Of a stretch of DNA of 64,000 nucleotides, positions 9,118 through 17,484 are shown one piece after another. Position numbers and translations under genes: made by a program. Where the stretch lies: positions 124,001 through 188,000 of the forward strand of contig NZ_SOZH01000009.1 in assembly GCF_004519295.1 (NCBI RefSeq), in the 5' to 3' direction. Under the pieces are notes generated by a model. It made no database searches, was not told the DNA's origin, and saw only the letters and a list, made by a program, of their open reading frames with translations. The first letter of the stretch is position 1, and each line of letters opens with the position of its first letter. The DNA is from Cellulosimicrobium funkei (lineage in GTDB: Bacteria > Actinomycetota > Actinomycetes > Actinomycetales > Cellulomonadaceae).

Positions 9118-9190
9118 CGCCCGCGCCCCCACCCGGCACCCCGCCGCACCCAGCCCCCAGCCCCACCCCAGGACAGGAACCAGAGCAACG

Positions 9191-11647
9191 ATGCGCTACG
9201 GCCACTTCGACACCGCGCACGACGAGTACGTCGTCGAGCGCCCCGACGTCCCCGTCTCGTGGACGAACTACCTCGGCACCCGGGACATGTGCACGGTCCT
9301 GTCGCACCACGGCGGCGGGTACTCGTACTACAAGAGCTCGCAGTACGGGCGCATCTCGCGCTTCCGCCAGAACGGGGTGCCGCTCGACCGCCCCGGTCAC
9401 TACGTCTACCTGCGCGACGACGCGGACGGCGACTACTGGTCGGTGTCCTGGCAGCCGGTCGGCAAGCCGTTCGTCGGGCCGGACGAGGAGCTCGACCCGG
9501 CCGGCGGCGCGGGGCGCTGGACCACGCGCCACGGCCTGAGCTACACGACCTTCCGCTCCGAGTACAAGGGCATCGACGCGGAGCAGACGGTCTTCATCCC
9601 GCTCGACGACGACGTCGAGCTGTGGGACGTGCGCGTCACCAACACGACGGACGAGGTGCGCGAGCTCACCGTCGGGTCGTACGTGGAGTTCTCGTTCCAC
9701 ACGATCACGATCGACAACCAGAACCTGCAGATGTCGCTCTACGCGTCCGGCTCCTCGTACGAGGACGGGATCATCGAGTACGACTTCTACTACGAGCCCT
9801 GGACGTACCACTACTTCGCGTCGAGCGAGACGCCGTCGTCGTACGACTCGCTGCGCGACAGCTTCATCGGCCCGTACCGCACCGAGAGCAACCCGGTCGC
9901 GATCGAGCGGGGCGAGGGCTCGAACGCGAGCGCGACGACGCAGAACCACTGCGGCGCGCTGCTGCACAAGGTGACGCTCGCGCCGGGCGAGACCAAGCGC
10001 CTCGTCTTCATGCTCGGCTACGGCTCGCGCGACGCGGCCGGGCGCGCGATCCAGGCGAAGTACTCGGACGTCGCGGCCGTCGACCACGAGCGCGAGCGCC
10101 TGCGCGACTACTGGCGCGCCAAGCAGGACAAGCTGCGCATCCGCACGCCCCACGAGGGCATGAACACGATGATCAACGCGTGGACGCTGCTCCAGGCGGA
10201 GACGTGCGTCGTGTGGTCGCGGTTCGCGTCCTTCGTCGAGGTGGGCGGGCGCGCCGGGCTCGGCTACCGCGACACGGCGCAGGACGTCATGAGCGTCATC
10301 CACTCGAACCCGACGAAGACGCGGCAGCGCATCGTCGAGCTCCTGCGGGCCCAGACGGAGGCCGGCTACGGCCTGCACCTGTTCGACCCCAAGGCGTTCG
10401 ACCCCGACGCGGAGAAGCTGCCCGACGTCCCGTCGCCGACGATCGTCCCGACGGTCGACCCGAAGGACCTCATCCACGGCCTCGAGGACACGTGCTCCGA
10501 CGACCACCTGTGGCTCGTGGCGTCGGTCGTGGAGTACGTCAAGGAGACGGGCGACCGCGCGTTCCTCGACCTGGAGATCCCGTTCGCCGAGGGCACGCCC
10601 GCGACCGTCTACGACCACCTCGTCCGCGCGCTCGAGTTCTCCGCCGAGCAGGTGGGCCAGAACGGCGTCGCGCTCGGCCTGCGCGCCGACTGGAACGACT
10701 GCCTCAACCTCGGCGGCGGCGAGACGTCGCTCGTGACGTTCCTCCACGCGTGGGCGATCGGCGCGTTCCTCGAGGTCGCGGAGCCGCTCGCGGCAGCGGG
10801 CGACGAGCGCGCCGAGGCAGACGTCGTGCGGTTCACGGCGGAGCGCGAGCGCATCGCGAAGGTCGCGGACGCGCAGCTGTGGGACGGGCGCTGGTGGATC
10901 CGCGGCTACACGCGCGACGGCGTGAAGATCGGCTCGGCGCAGAACGACGAGGGCAAGATCTTCCTCGAGCACCAGGCCTGGCCCGTCATCGCGGGCATCA
11001 CGAGCCAGGAGCGCGGCGAGGCGTCGATGGACGCGGTGCGCGAGCTCCTGGGTTCCGAGTACGGCAACCACCTCAACTGGCCGGCGTTCACGAAGGTCGA
11101 CGACACGGTCGGCTTCGTGACGCGCGTGTACCCGGGCATCAAGGAGAACGCCGCGATCTTCTCCCACCCGAACGCGTGGCCGATCATCGCCGAGGCGATG
11201 CTGGGCCGCGGCGACGAGGCGGTGCAGTTCTACGACGCGATCCTGCCGTACCACCAGAACGACAACATCGAGGTCCGCGGGGCGGAGCCGTACGCGTACG
11301 TCCAGTTCCTCTACGGCCGCGACCACGAGTGGTTCGGCAAGGCGCAGAACCCGTGGCTCACCGGCACGGCCGGCTGGATGTACACCGCCGTGACGAAGTA
11401 CGTGCTCGGCGTCCGCCTCGCGCTCGACGGCCTGGTCGTCGACCCGTCGATCCCGAAGGACTGGGACGGGTTCGAGGTGCGTCGCGAGTGGCGCGGCGCC
11501 GTCTACGACATCGAGGTCCGCAACCCGGACCACGTGTCGAAGGGCGTGCGCTCGGTGACGGTCGACGGCGTCGAGCACGACCCGGCGACCCCGATCCCGG
11601 CGCTGCCCGCGGGCACGGAGGCGAAGGTCGTCGTCACGCTGGGCTGA
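9191..11647 (+). CDS. GH94 glycoside phosphorylase, chitobiose phosphorylase-like
   Basis: 818 aa, no signal peptide, so cytoplasmic. The N-terminal beta-sandwich starts MRYGHFDTAHDEYVVERPDV; the (alpha/alpha)6 barrel carries SRFASFVEVGGRAGLGYRDTA and the catalytic block GLRADWNDCLNLGGGE (about residues 496-511, with the general acid aspartate). From memory, this block, RPGHYVYLRDD and the ending NPDHVSKGV resemble Vibrio chitobiose phosphorylase more than cellobiose phosphorylase (which has MSRSASFFETGIGRGMGFRD). Expected reaction: (GlcNAc)2 + Pi to GlcNAc-1-P + GlcNAc. Cellobionate or other disaccharides remain possible. Cotranscribed with the mutase fusion. Confidence 0.82.
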   Translation: MRYGHFDTAHDEYVVERPDVPVSWTNYLGTRDMCTVLSHHGGGYSYYKSSQYGRISRFRQNGVPLDRPGHYVYLRDDADGDYWSVSWQPVGKPFVGPDEELDPAGGAGRWTTRHGLSYTTFRSEYKGIDAEQTVFIPLDDDVELWDVRVTNTTDEVRELTVGSYVEFSFHTITIDNQNLQMSLYASGSSYEDGIIEYDFYYEPWTYHYFASSETPSSYDSLRDSFIGPYRTESNPVAIERGEGSNASATTQNHCGALLHKVTLAPGETKRLVFMLGYGSRDAAGRAIQAKYSDVAAVDHERERLRDYWRAKQDKLRIRTPHEGMNTMINAWTLLQAETCVVWSRFASFVEVGGRAGLGYRDTAQDVMSVIHSNPTKTRQRIVELLRAQTEAGYGLHLFDPKAFDPDAEKLPDVPSPTIVPTVDPKDLIHGLEDTCSDDHLWLVASVVEYVKETGDRAFLDLEIPFAEGTPATVYDHLVRALEFSAEQVGQNGVALGLRADWNDCLNLGGGETSLVTFLHAWAIGAFLEVAEPLAAAGDERAEADVVRFTAERERIAKVADAQLWDGRWWIRGYTRDGVKIGSAQNDEGKIFLEHQAWPVIAGITSQERGEASMDAVRELLGSEYGNHLNWPAFTKVDDTVGFVTRVYPGIKENAAIFSHPNAWPIIAEAMLGRGDEAVQFYDAILPYHQNDNIEVRGAEPYAYVQFLYGRDHEWFGKAQNPWLTGTAGWMYTAVTKYVLGVRLALDGLVVDPSIPKDWDGFEVRREWRGAVYDIEVRNPDHVSKGVRSVTVDGVEHDPATPIPALPAGTEAKVVVTLG

Positions 11648-11686
11648 GGACGGGTCCGAGTGCGGGACTGAGCACGGGGACACCAT

Positions 11687-11726
11687 CGGGTGCCCGCGTC
11701 ACCGGTCGGTGGCGCGCGGGCGCCCG
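11687..11726 (+). terminator. Hairpin terminator after GH94
   Basis: CGGGTGCCCGCG pairs with CGCGGGCGCCCG (12 bp, one G-T pair) 40 nt after the GH94 stop. There is no T-run, as is usual in high-GC actinobacteria. Confidence 0.5.
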
Positions 11727-11814
11727 GTGGTGTCACCCTGTGCACCGAGGGCCGGGCGCACCGCCGGTCCTCGTCGCCAAGCCCACCGACAGGCCGAGGA
11801 CGGTACACCGCCGC

Positions 11815-12465
11815 ATGACCCACAAGATCGCGCGCGGCTGGACCGTCGCCAAGCCGTGGCCCGTGACGCTGCGGGACGACACCCTGGGCGGGTCCGTGGT
11901 CCTGCGTCCGCTGCGGCGCCGGGACGCGAACGCCTGGATGCGGCTGCGCGCGCGCAACGCGGACTGGCTGGAGCGGTGGGAGGGCACGTCGCCGCGCCCC
12001 GGCACACCGGGCGGGCCGCCCACGTTCGCGGAGTACGTCCGGGTCCTCTCGGCGCAGGCGCGCGCGGGGTCCTCCCTGCCGTTCGCCGTCGAGCTGGACG
12101 ACGAGCTCGTCGGCCAGCTCACCGTGTCGTCCATCACGTACGGCTCGCTGTGCGGCGCGAGCATCGGCTACTGGGTGAGCGAGCACGTCGCGGGCCGCGG
12201 CGTCATCCCGACCGCCGTCGCGATGGCCACGGACTACTGCTTCACGATCCTCGGGCTGCACCGGATCGAGATCAACATCCGCCCGGAGAACGGCCCGAGC
12301 CTGCGCGTCGTGGAGAAGCTGGGGCTGCGCGACGAGGGGGTCCGCGAGCGCTACCTGCACATCCAGGGGGAGTGGCGCGACCACCGGACGTTCGCCGTCA
12401 CGAGCGAGGAGGTCCCGGACGGCCTCCTCGCGCGCTGGCAGGCGACACGCCGCGAGAGCATCTGA
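11815..12465 (+). CDS. GNAT acetyltransferase, RimJ-like
   Basis: 216 aa. GNAT fold of the RimJ/RimL type: VVLRPLRRRDANAWMRLRARN near the N terminus, ELVGQLTVSSI (beta-4), acetyl-CoA loop YWVSEHVAGRGVIPTAVAMATDY, and the family motif LHRIEINIRPENGPSLRVVEKLGL with EGVRERYLHIQGEWRDH. The family acetylates N termini of ribosomal or other proteins. Its place immediately before the SepX/GlpR gene is conserved across actinobacteria (for example Rv0995 before Rv0996). ATG 11815 gives a normal N terminus; the ribosome-binding site is weak. Confidence 0.88.
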   Translation: MTHKIARGWTVAKPWPVTLRDDTLGGSVVLRPLRRRDANAWMRLRARNADWLERWEGTSPRPGTPGGPPTFAEYVRVLSAQARAGSSLPFAVELDDELVGQLTVSSITYGSLCGASIGYWVSEHVAGRGVIPTAVAMATDYCFTILGLHRIEINIRPENGPSLRVVEKLGLRDEGVRERYLHIQGEWRDHRTFAVTSEEVPDGLLARWQATRRESI

Positions 12466-12526
12466 GCCGCCCGACACGCCGGGGCGCGTGCGGAGCGTGA
12501 CCGCGGGCCTCGCCTACGGTCGTGAT

Positions 12527-13741
12527 GTGGAATCGGCCTCGGGGATCGTCGCGCTCGCGGTGTTCCTGCTGTGGGTCGGCTTCTACGTCCCGCACCGGGT
12601 GCGTCACCGGCAGCAGCTGCTGGACGCGCGCACGGACGACCGCTTCTCCGGCTCCCTGCGCGTCCTGGCCGTCGCCGGCCCGGGCGGCGGGGGGTTCGAC
12701 CGCTGGGACGCCCGGCTCGACGGCGTCACGACCGTCGCGGCGATCGCCTCCGGTCCCGCCGGAGCCGGAGGGCGCCCCCTGCTCGGGGCAGCCGGGACGC
12801 AGAGCCGGTCCGAGGGCCGGACGCACGACGAGGAGGGAACGCACGCCATGGGGAGCACCGTCAGCGCGTCACCCTCGCGCGGGGCACCGCCGCGCCGTCA
12901 GCCGGCCTCCGAGCAGTCCCGCCTCGAGCTCCTCGAGCGGCGCGCCGCCGCGGCGCGCCGTCGTCTCGCGCTCACGGTCGTGCTGCTCCTCGCGACCGTC
13001 GGGGTGTGGGTCGTCGTCGCGCTCGGGCTCGTCCCGTGGTGGGCGGGCGTGGTCCCGACGGCGTTCCTCGGCCTCGTGCTCGTGCTCGGCCGCCGTGCCG
13101 TGCTCGCCGCCCAGCGGTCCGACGCCGCGTGGCTGGCCGAGCGTCGTGCCGCGGCCCGCGCGGCGCGCGGCGCCGTGCTCGGCGCACCGCCCGCACCCCG
13201 GGGCGCGCGTCCGCGCGTCACCGGACGCGCCGTCCACGGGTCGCAGGTGAGCACACAGATGATCCCGCGCGTCACGCCGCAGGACCTCGCGCGGGCGAAC
13301 GCCGCGGCGTCGGCCGACGCCGGCGCGCCCGCCGCGTCGTCCTGCGAGCGGGTCACCGCGTCCGGCGCGACCGAGGGTCCCGCGTCCGAGGAGCCCGCCC
13401 CAGCGGCCGACGAGCCGGGCACCGCTGCCCAGACCGCCCCGACCGTCGAGGCCGTCGACGCGGAGCACGTCCCGACAGGCCGCGCGTGGGACCCCGTGCC
13501 GGTGCCCCCACCGACGTACACGATGAAGCCCACGGCGCCCCGCCGCGAGCCCGCCCCGCTCACGGACGACGACGTCGTCTCGCCCACGGTCTCGGTCCGC
13601 GTCGAGCCCGTGGTGGTGGCCGCCGACGCCCGGTCCGGCGCCCCGGCCCCGGCCGCGGGCGACGAGCGCAAGCCCTCCACGGAGACGCTCGGCCTCGACC
13701 TCAACGAGATCCTGGCGCGCCGTCGGGCGGCAGGACAGTAG
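12527..13741 (+). CDS. sepX: Divisome membrane protein SepX/GlpR-like
   Basis: 404 aa from GTG 12527. It has an N-terminal membrane segment (about residues 5-20, IVALAVFLLWVGFYVP) followed by RVRHRQQLLDARTDDRFSGSLRVLAV, a central hydrophobic pair at about 158-200 (LALTVVLLLATVGVWVVVAL ... VVPTAFLGLVLVLG), and a long Pro/Ala-rich cytoplasmic tail. It ends with a conserved-looking LDLNEILARRRAAGQ. This layout and the position after rimJ match SepX (Streptomyces) and GlpR (Corynebacterium), which bind divisome proteins; GlpR is the membrane receptor of the MoeA-like protein Glp. No glp/moeA gene is present in the window. Assignment rests on topology and synteny. Confidence 0.7.
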   Translation: MESASGIVALAVFLLWVGFYVPHRVRHRQQLLDARTDDRFSGSLRVLAVAGPGGGGFDRWDARLDGVTTVAAIASGPAGAGGRPLLGAAGTQSRSEGRTHDEEGTHAMGSTVSASPSRGAPPRRQPASEQSRLELLERRAAAARRRLALTVVLLLATVGVWVVVALGLVPWWAGVVPTAFLGLVLVLGRRAVLAAQRSDAAWLAERRAAARAARGAVLGAPPAPRGARPRVTGRAVHGSQVSTQMIPRVTPQDLARANAAASADAGAPAASSCERVTASGATEGPASEEPAPAADEPGTAAQTAPTVEAVDAEHVPTGRAWDPVPVPPPTYTMKPTAPRREPAPLTDDDVVSPTVSVRVEPVVVAADARSGAPAPAAGDERKPSTETLGLDLNEILARRRAAGQ

Positions 13742-13805
13742 ACCCCCTGGGGGCGGCCGGTTTGCGAGACCCCGCCCTCGGGGTGCTAATCTGTTCCTCG
13801 CTTGA

Positions 13806-13878
13806 GGGGCTATGGCGCAGTTGGTAGCGCGTCTCGTTCGCAATGAGAAGGTCGGGGGTTCGAATCCCCCTAGCTCCA
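13806..13878 (+). tRNA. tRNA-Ala (anticodon CGC)
   Basis: 73-nt cloverleaf. Acceptor GGGGCTA/TAGCTCC (one G-T pair), D arm GCGC-AGTTGGTA-GCGC, anticodon stem TCTCG/TGAGA with loop TTCGCAA, T arm GGGGG-TTCGAAT-CCCCC, discriminator A. CCA is not encoded. It reads the GCG alanine codon, very common here. Confidence 0.95.
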
Positions 13879-13883
13879 CCGGA

Positions 13884-13930
13884 GAGACCCTCGCCAGACC
13901 AGGTCGACGACCTGAGACGGCGAGGGTCTC
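13884..13930 (+). terminator. Strong hairpin terminator after tRNA-Ala
   Basis: A perfect 12-bp inverted repeat (GAGACCCTCGCC / GGCGAGGGTCTC) begins 6 nt after the tRNA. The loop holds a second small stem (AGGTC-gac-GACCT), so the RNA would fold as a branched hairpin. It is followed by GTCTTGTC. Confidence 0.75.
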
Positions 13931-14048
13931 GTCTTGTCCCGGGACTTTCCCGCGATGCCGGCGACCGTCCTTCCGCCCCGACGTCGAAGTCCTGGAGGCG
14001 GTGCCGAGCCTGCGCGCTCGGGCGGTGCGGCAGACCTATCCTGGCGAC

Positions 14049-14945
14049 GTGACCCTCACCGAGCTGGTCCCGGTCCCCGGCGGGACGTTCCGCATGGGCT
14101 CGGACCGGCACTACCCGGAGGAGGGTCCGGCCCACGAGCGGCAGGTCGAGCCCTTCCTCCTGGAGCGGCACGCGGTGACGAACGCGCAGTTCGCGGCGTT
14201 CGTCGCGGACACCGGCTACGTGACGGTCGCGGAGCGCCCGCTCGACCCGGCCGACTTCCCGGGTGCCGACCCGGCGGACCTGGTGCCCGGGGGGCTCGTG
14301 TTCACCCCGACGGCCGGACCGGTCGACCTGCGCGACTGGCGGCAGTGGTGGCGGTGGCAGCCCGGGGCGTCGTGGCACGCGCCGCAGGGGCCGGGCTCCG
14401 ACGTGGACGACCGGCCGGACCACCCGGTCGTGCTCGTCGCGTTCGAGGACGCCTCGGCCTACGCGGGGTGGGCGGGACGTCGTCTGCCCACCGAGGCCGA
14501 GTGGGAGCGCGCCGCACGGGGCGGTCTCCATGACGCGGAGTACGCGTGGGGCGACGAGCTCGCCCCGGGCGGGCGTCCGATGGCGAACACGTGGCAGGGC
14601 CGGTTCCCGTACCTCGACGAGGGGTGGGGCGGGACGTCGCCCGTCGGCTCGTACGACCCGAACGGGTACGGGCTCGTGGACCTCGTCGGGAACACGTGGG
14701 AGTGGACGGCGGACACGTTCACGCCGCGCCACGTCGTCCCGGGCACGCGCGGGCCGGACGCCGGTGGGCGACCGAACCTGCTGGCCCCCACGACGTCGCC
14801 GGAGGTCCTGCGCGTGACGAAAGGCGGCTCGTACCTGTGCGCGCCCGAGTACTGCCGCCGCTACCGACCCGCGGCCCGGTCCGCGCAGTCCGACGACAGC
14901 GCGACGACCCACCTCGGATTCCGCTGCGCCGCGGACGCCCTCTGA
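14049..14945 (+). CDS. Formylglycine-generating enzyme (sulfatase-modifying factor)
   Basis: 298 aa from GTG 14049; the frame upstream runs through the tRNA and is not coding. C-type-lectin-like FGE fold: LVPVPGGTFRMGSD at the N terminus, then RRLPTEAEWERAARGG, YGLVDLVGNTWEWTAD and the active-site block GGSYLCAPEYCRRYRPAARS. Both copper-binding cysteines of true FGE are present (Cys264 and Cys269), followed by HLGFRCAAD. The enzyme oxidises a cysteine in type I sulfatases to formylglycine, using O2. No sulfatase is in this window, so its client must be encoded elsewhere. It is transcribed toward the DUF4190 gene with a shared terminator. Confidence 0.92.
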   Translation: MTLTELVPVPGGTFRMGSDRHYPEEGPAHERQVEPFLLERHAVTNAQFAAFVADTGYVTVAERPLDPADFPGADPADLVPGGLVFTPTAGPVDLRDWRQWWRWQPGASWHAPQGPGSDVDDRPDHPVVLVAFEDASAYAGWAGRRLPTEAEWERAARGGLHDAEYAWGDELAPGGRPMANTWQGRFPYLDEGWGGTSPVGSYDPNGYGLVDLVGNTWEWTADTFTPRHVVPGTRGPDAGGRPNLLAPTTSPEVLRVTKGGSYLCAPEYCRRYRPAARSAQSDDSATTHLGFRCAADAL

Positions 14946-14980
14946 CCGCAGGTCGGCGCTCCGTCCCCGCCCGAACACGG

Positions 14981-15013
14981 CGAAGGCCCCCACCGAGCCG
15001 GTGAGGGCCTTCG
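14981..15013. terminator. Bidirectional terminator between FGE and DUF4190 genes
   Basis: GAAGGCCCCCACC and GGTGAGGGCCTTC form a 13-bp stem (one mismatch) with loop GAGCC. It lies between two converging genes. Confidence 0.75.
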
Positions 15014-15037
15014 CGGAGCGGCGTCGCCGCGGCGAGG

Positions 15038-15553
15038 TCAGGGGCAGGTGACGGGCTCGCCACGCACCTCGACGACCGTCCCCGACGGCACGCCGGAGCA
15101 CGCGTCGAGGACCTCCTGCGTCACGGCGCCGACGGTGCTGAAGAACACGATCGAGCCGATGATCGTCAGGACGAGCACGATCGCACCGACGATGATGCCG
15201 GCGAGCGCGAGGCCGTTCTTGTAGCCGGCCTTCTTGGACTTGTTGAAGGCCACGATGCTGAGGATCAGGCCGACGATCGAGAGGCAGCCGAGGAACGACA
15301 GCACGAGACCGACGATCCCCATCGTCTTGCCCGGGTCCTGGCCCGGGGCGGAGTACGACGGGGCGCCCGCCTGCGGTGCGCCGTACTGGGGCGCCTGCGG
15401 TGCGCCGTACTGCGGGGCCTGAGGGGCGCCGTACTGCGGGGCCTGCGGCGGCTGCTGCGGCTCGCCGGGCTGCGGCGCCCCGTAGGCGGGCGGGCCGGAC
15501 GGCGTCCCGCCGGGCTGCTGCGGGTTCTGGTCGGGCTGGTCGGGGGTCGACAT
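15038..15553 (-). CDS. DUF4190-type membrane protein with Pro/Gln-rich N terminus
   Basis: 171 aa. The first ~70 residues are a Pro/Gln/Ala-rich cytoplasmic region with three to four APQYGAPQ-type repeats. Then come two membrane segments (about residues 78-100, MGIVGLVLSFLGCLSIVGLI, and about 113-137, LALAGIIVGAIVLVLTIIGS) and a short outside tail with two cysteines (LDACSGVP ... EPVTCP) that could form a disulfide. This is the usual actinobacterial DUF4190 layout. Function unknown. Confidence 0.85.
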   Translation of the reverse strand: MSTPDQPDQNPQQPGGTPSGPPAYGAPQPGEPQQPPQAPQYGAPQAPQYGAPQAPQYGAPQAGAPSYSAPGQDPGKTMGIVGLVLSFLGCLSIVGLILSIVAFNKSKKAGYKNGLALAGIIVGAIVLVLTIIGSIVFFSTVGAVTQEVLDACSGVPSGTVVEVRGEPVTCP

Positions 15554-15750
15554 GCGATCTCCTCGGCGTTCGGTCAGGGCCCGTCCAGTATGCCGGTCGG
15601 GGGCGCCGCCCGCCCTGTGGTTCCGCGGCGCGCTCGGCGGGCGGCGCGGGTGGTGGGGGTCACGCGACCCCGCGGCGGGTCGGTCCGACCGTCACGAGTC
15701 CCTCACATCCCTCGGTCGGCGAGCCGCGCCAGGTGCGCGATGATGGGGGC

Positions 15751-17379
15751 GTGAACACTCGGAAGGTCCGATTCGTCCCTGTCGCCCTCCCCGTCGTCCT
15801 CTCGCTCGGTGCCGTCGTGGCGCTGGGCGGCTGCGCCGCGGAGACGGCGGAGGCCGACGGGCCGTCCGCGGGCGAGACCGGGCTCGTCGCCCGCGCCGCC
15901 GAGCCGAGCGACGGGGTGCTCGTGCTCGGCTCGACCGAGCCGGCGGAGCTCGCGCTGACGAGCAGCCAGGCGTTCTTCACCAACGCGCCGGTCGTCGTGC
16001 TCGCCGCGGCGGACGACGAGGCCGCGCGCGCGACCGCGGCCGCGGCCGCCGTCGAGCTGGCCGCGCCCGTGCTGCTCGTGGGTGGCGCCATCTCGGACGG
16101 CGGGCTGCGCACGGAGCTGAGCCGGCTCGGCGCGGTCGCCGTCGTCGAGGTGGGCGAGCCGGAGGCGCCCCCCGGCCAGGAGGGCGTGGGCGAGGAGCCC
16201 GCGCGCGCGACCCTGGGCGACGTCGACGGCGTCGAGCGCGTCCTGCTGGAGGTCGGGGCGCTCCTTCCCGACGGGACGCTCGACGAGCGCGACCTCGACG
16301 AGGTCCGCGCCGCGCTGCCCGATCGGGGCGAGCCGGAGACGCTGACCGAGGTCCTGGCCCTCACGGAGCCGGGCAGCCTCGCGGTGCCGGGCGGACCGCA
16401 GTCGGCCGCCATCGCGACCGCGCGCGCCGCGGGCGCCGTGCCCCTCGAGGTGCCGCAGGGCGACCCGCGGGCGTCCGCCGAGGTCGTCGACGCGATCTCG
16501 GCGGCGAAGGCGCTCGCCGTCGTCGGTATCGGCGCGAGCTTCGGCACGGCCGACGACCTCACGTGGCGGCTGCGGTCGGCCGAGGCGGGCGACCTGCTCC
16601 CCAGCGGTTCGCAGCTCGTCCTGGCCGACGGCGTCCGGTACGTCGCGGTGGAGGCCGACGCCGTGACGTCGGGCCTCGTCGCGGTGGGGGAGCGCTCGGC
16701 GACGGAGGCCGTCGAGCGTGCGCAGGAGGCGGCGGCGGCGTACGCCGAGGCCGCCCCGGACGACGTGGTGGTCCCGGTGCTCGAGGTGCCGGCCACGCGG
16801 GCGTCGTCGAACCCGGGCGCGGACCGCGACTACTCGACCGAGATCCCGGCCGAGGAGCTCGTCCCGCTCGTGGACACCGCGGCGGCCGCGGGGGTGCTCG
16901 TCGTGCTGCGCCTGGAGCCCGGCCGCGCGAGCTTCGACGAGCAGGTCGCCGAGTACGCGGACCTGCTCGCCCGCCCGACCGTGGGCGTCGCGCTCGCGGT
17001 CGACGCCCGTCGCGCGGGCGAGGAGTCGCGGGCCGGCACGGTGGGCGCGGCGGAGCTCAGCGCCGCGATCGGCGCCGTCGGCGAGGTCGTGCGCACGCAG
17101 GGCCTGCCGCAGAAGCTCGTCGTCGTGCAGCGGCCCGACGCCGAGGCGGTGCTCGACGCCGCCGCGCTCGACGTGGGTGCGGGCGAGGCGGCCGTCGTGC
17201 TGCAGTCGACGGCGCAGGCCGGGTTCGGCGCCCGCGCGCGCGAGTGGGGCACGCTGCTCGACGACGTCCCGGCGGGCGTGGTGGGAGGCTGGACCACGGG
17301 TTCGGCGGACCCGGCGGGGGACGTCGAGGGCGTGCTGTCGCTCGACCCGAGCCCGCGCTACGTGGCGGCGTCGCGCTGA
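15751..17379 (+). CDS. Lipoprotein with CW-binding-2-like N-domain and barrel-like C-domain (paralogue A)
   Basis: 542 aa from GTG 15751. Signal peptide with lipobox VALGGC, Cys28. Residues about 50-130 resemble the cell-wall-binding repeat 2 fold (SSQAFFTNAPVVVLAA ... LAAPVLLVGGAISDGGLRTELSRLGAVAVVEVG); a second such block follows around 205-270. The C-terminal half (VVPVLEVPATRASSNPGADRD ... VLVVLRLEPGRASFDEQVAEY ... VGVALAVDARR) aligns with the lipoprotein at 19067. The segment that reads LDPEWRL in that paralogue is AVDARRA here, so an acidic pair is lost. No assigned function. It lies directly upstream of the GH20 gene but that gene has its own promoter. Confidence 0.7.
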   Translation: MNTRKVRFVPVALPVVLSLGAVVALGGCAAETAEADGPSAGETGLVARAAEPSDGVLVLGSTEPAELALTSSQAFFTNAPVVVLAAADDEAARATAAAAAVELAAPVLLVGGAISDGGLRTELSRLGAVAVVEVGEPEAPPGQEGVGEEPARATLGDVDGVERVLLEVGALLPDGTLDERDLDEVRAALPDRGEPETLTEVLALTEPGSLAVPGGPQSAAIATARAAGAVPLEVPQGDPRASAEVVDAISAAKALAVVGIGASFGTADDLTWRLRSAEAGDLLPSGSQLVLADGVRYVAVEADAVTSGLVAVGERSATEAVERAQEAAAAYAEAAPDDVVVPVLEVPATRASSNPGADRDYSTEIPAEELVPLVDTAAAAGVLVVLRLEPGRASFDEQVAEYADLLARPTVGVALAVDARRAGEESRAGTVGAAELSAAIGAVGEVVRTQGLPQKLVVVQRPDAEAVLDAAALDVGAGEAAVVLQSTAQAGFGARAREWGTLLDDVPAGVVGGWTTGSADPAGDVEGVLSLDPSPRYVAASR

Positions 17380-17399
17380 CGATCCGCTCCTCTGGGCAC

Positions 17400-17429
17400 T
17401 TGGCCGGTCCCGCGCGAGCGGGTTAGGGT
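17400..17429 (+). promoter_or_regulatory. Promoter of the GH20 gene
   Basis: TTGGCC, an 18-nt spacer and TAGGGT (17424-17429) fit an actinobacterial housekeeping promoter. The predicted start of transcription is just upstream of the palindrome at 17447. Confidence 0.5.
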
Positions 17430-17446
17430 GTGTCGCTCGCAAAAGC

Positions 17447-17458
17447 CGAATCGATTCG
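17447..17458. promoter_or_regulatory. Palindromic operator candidate upstream of GH20
   Basis: CGAATCGATTCG is a perfect 12-bp palindrome with a central CG, the form expected for a LacI-family operator. It lies about 18 nt after the -10 and 27 nt before the start codon, a repressor position. Confidence 0.5.
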
Positions 17459-17484
17459 ACCAGACCCAGACGACGAGGTACCTG

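Noticed and set aside
6697-9132. A 1,022-aa frame on the minus strand through the mutase gene into 5-FCL
   Set aside because: It is Arg/Asp/Val-rich antisense of the fusion gene, typical of stop-poor GC-rich DNA; only the last 210 codons (5-FCL) match a family.
9191-11647. Cellobiose phosphorylase, expected in a cellulolytic actinomycete
   Set aside because: Segments around the active site (SRFASFVEVGGRAGLGYRD, the C-terminal NPDHVSKGV) fit chitobiose phosphorylase better; still a possibility and noted in the entry.
9101-11686. An 861-aa antisense frame over GH94
   Set aside because: Composition is that of a mirrored GC-rich gene, with no motif and no promoter or ribosome-binding site.
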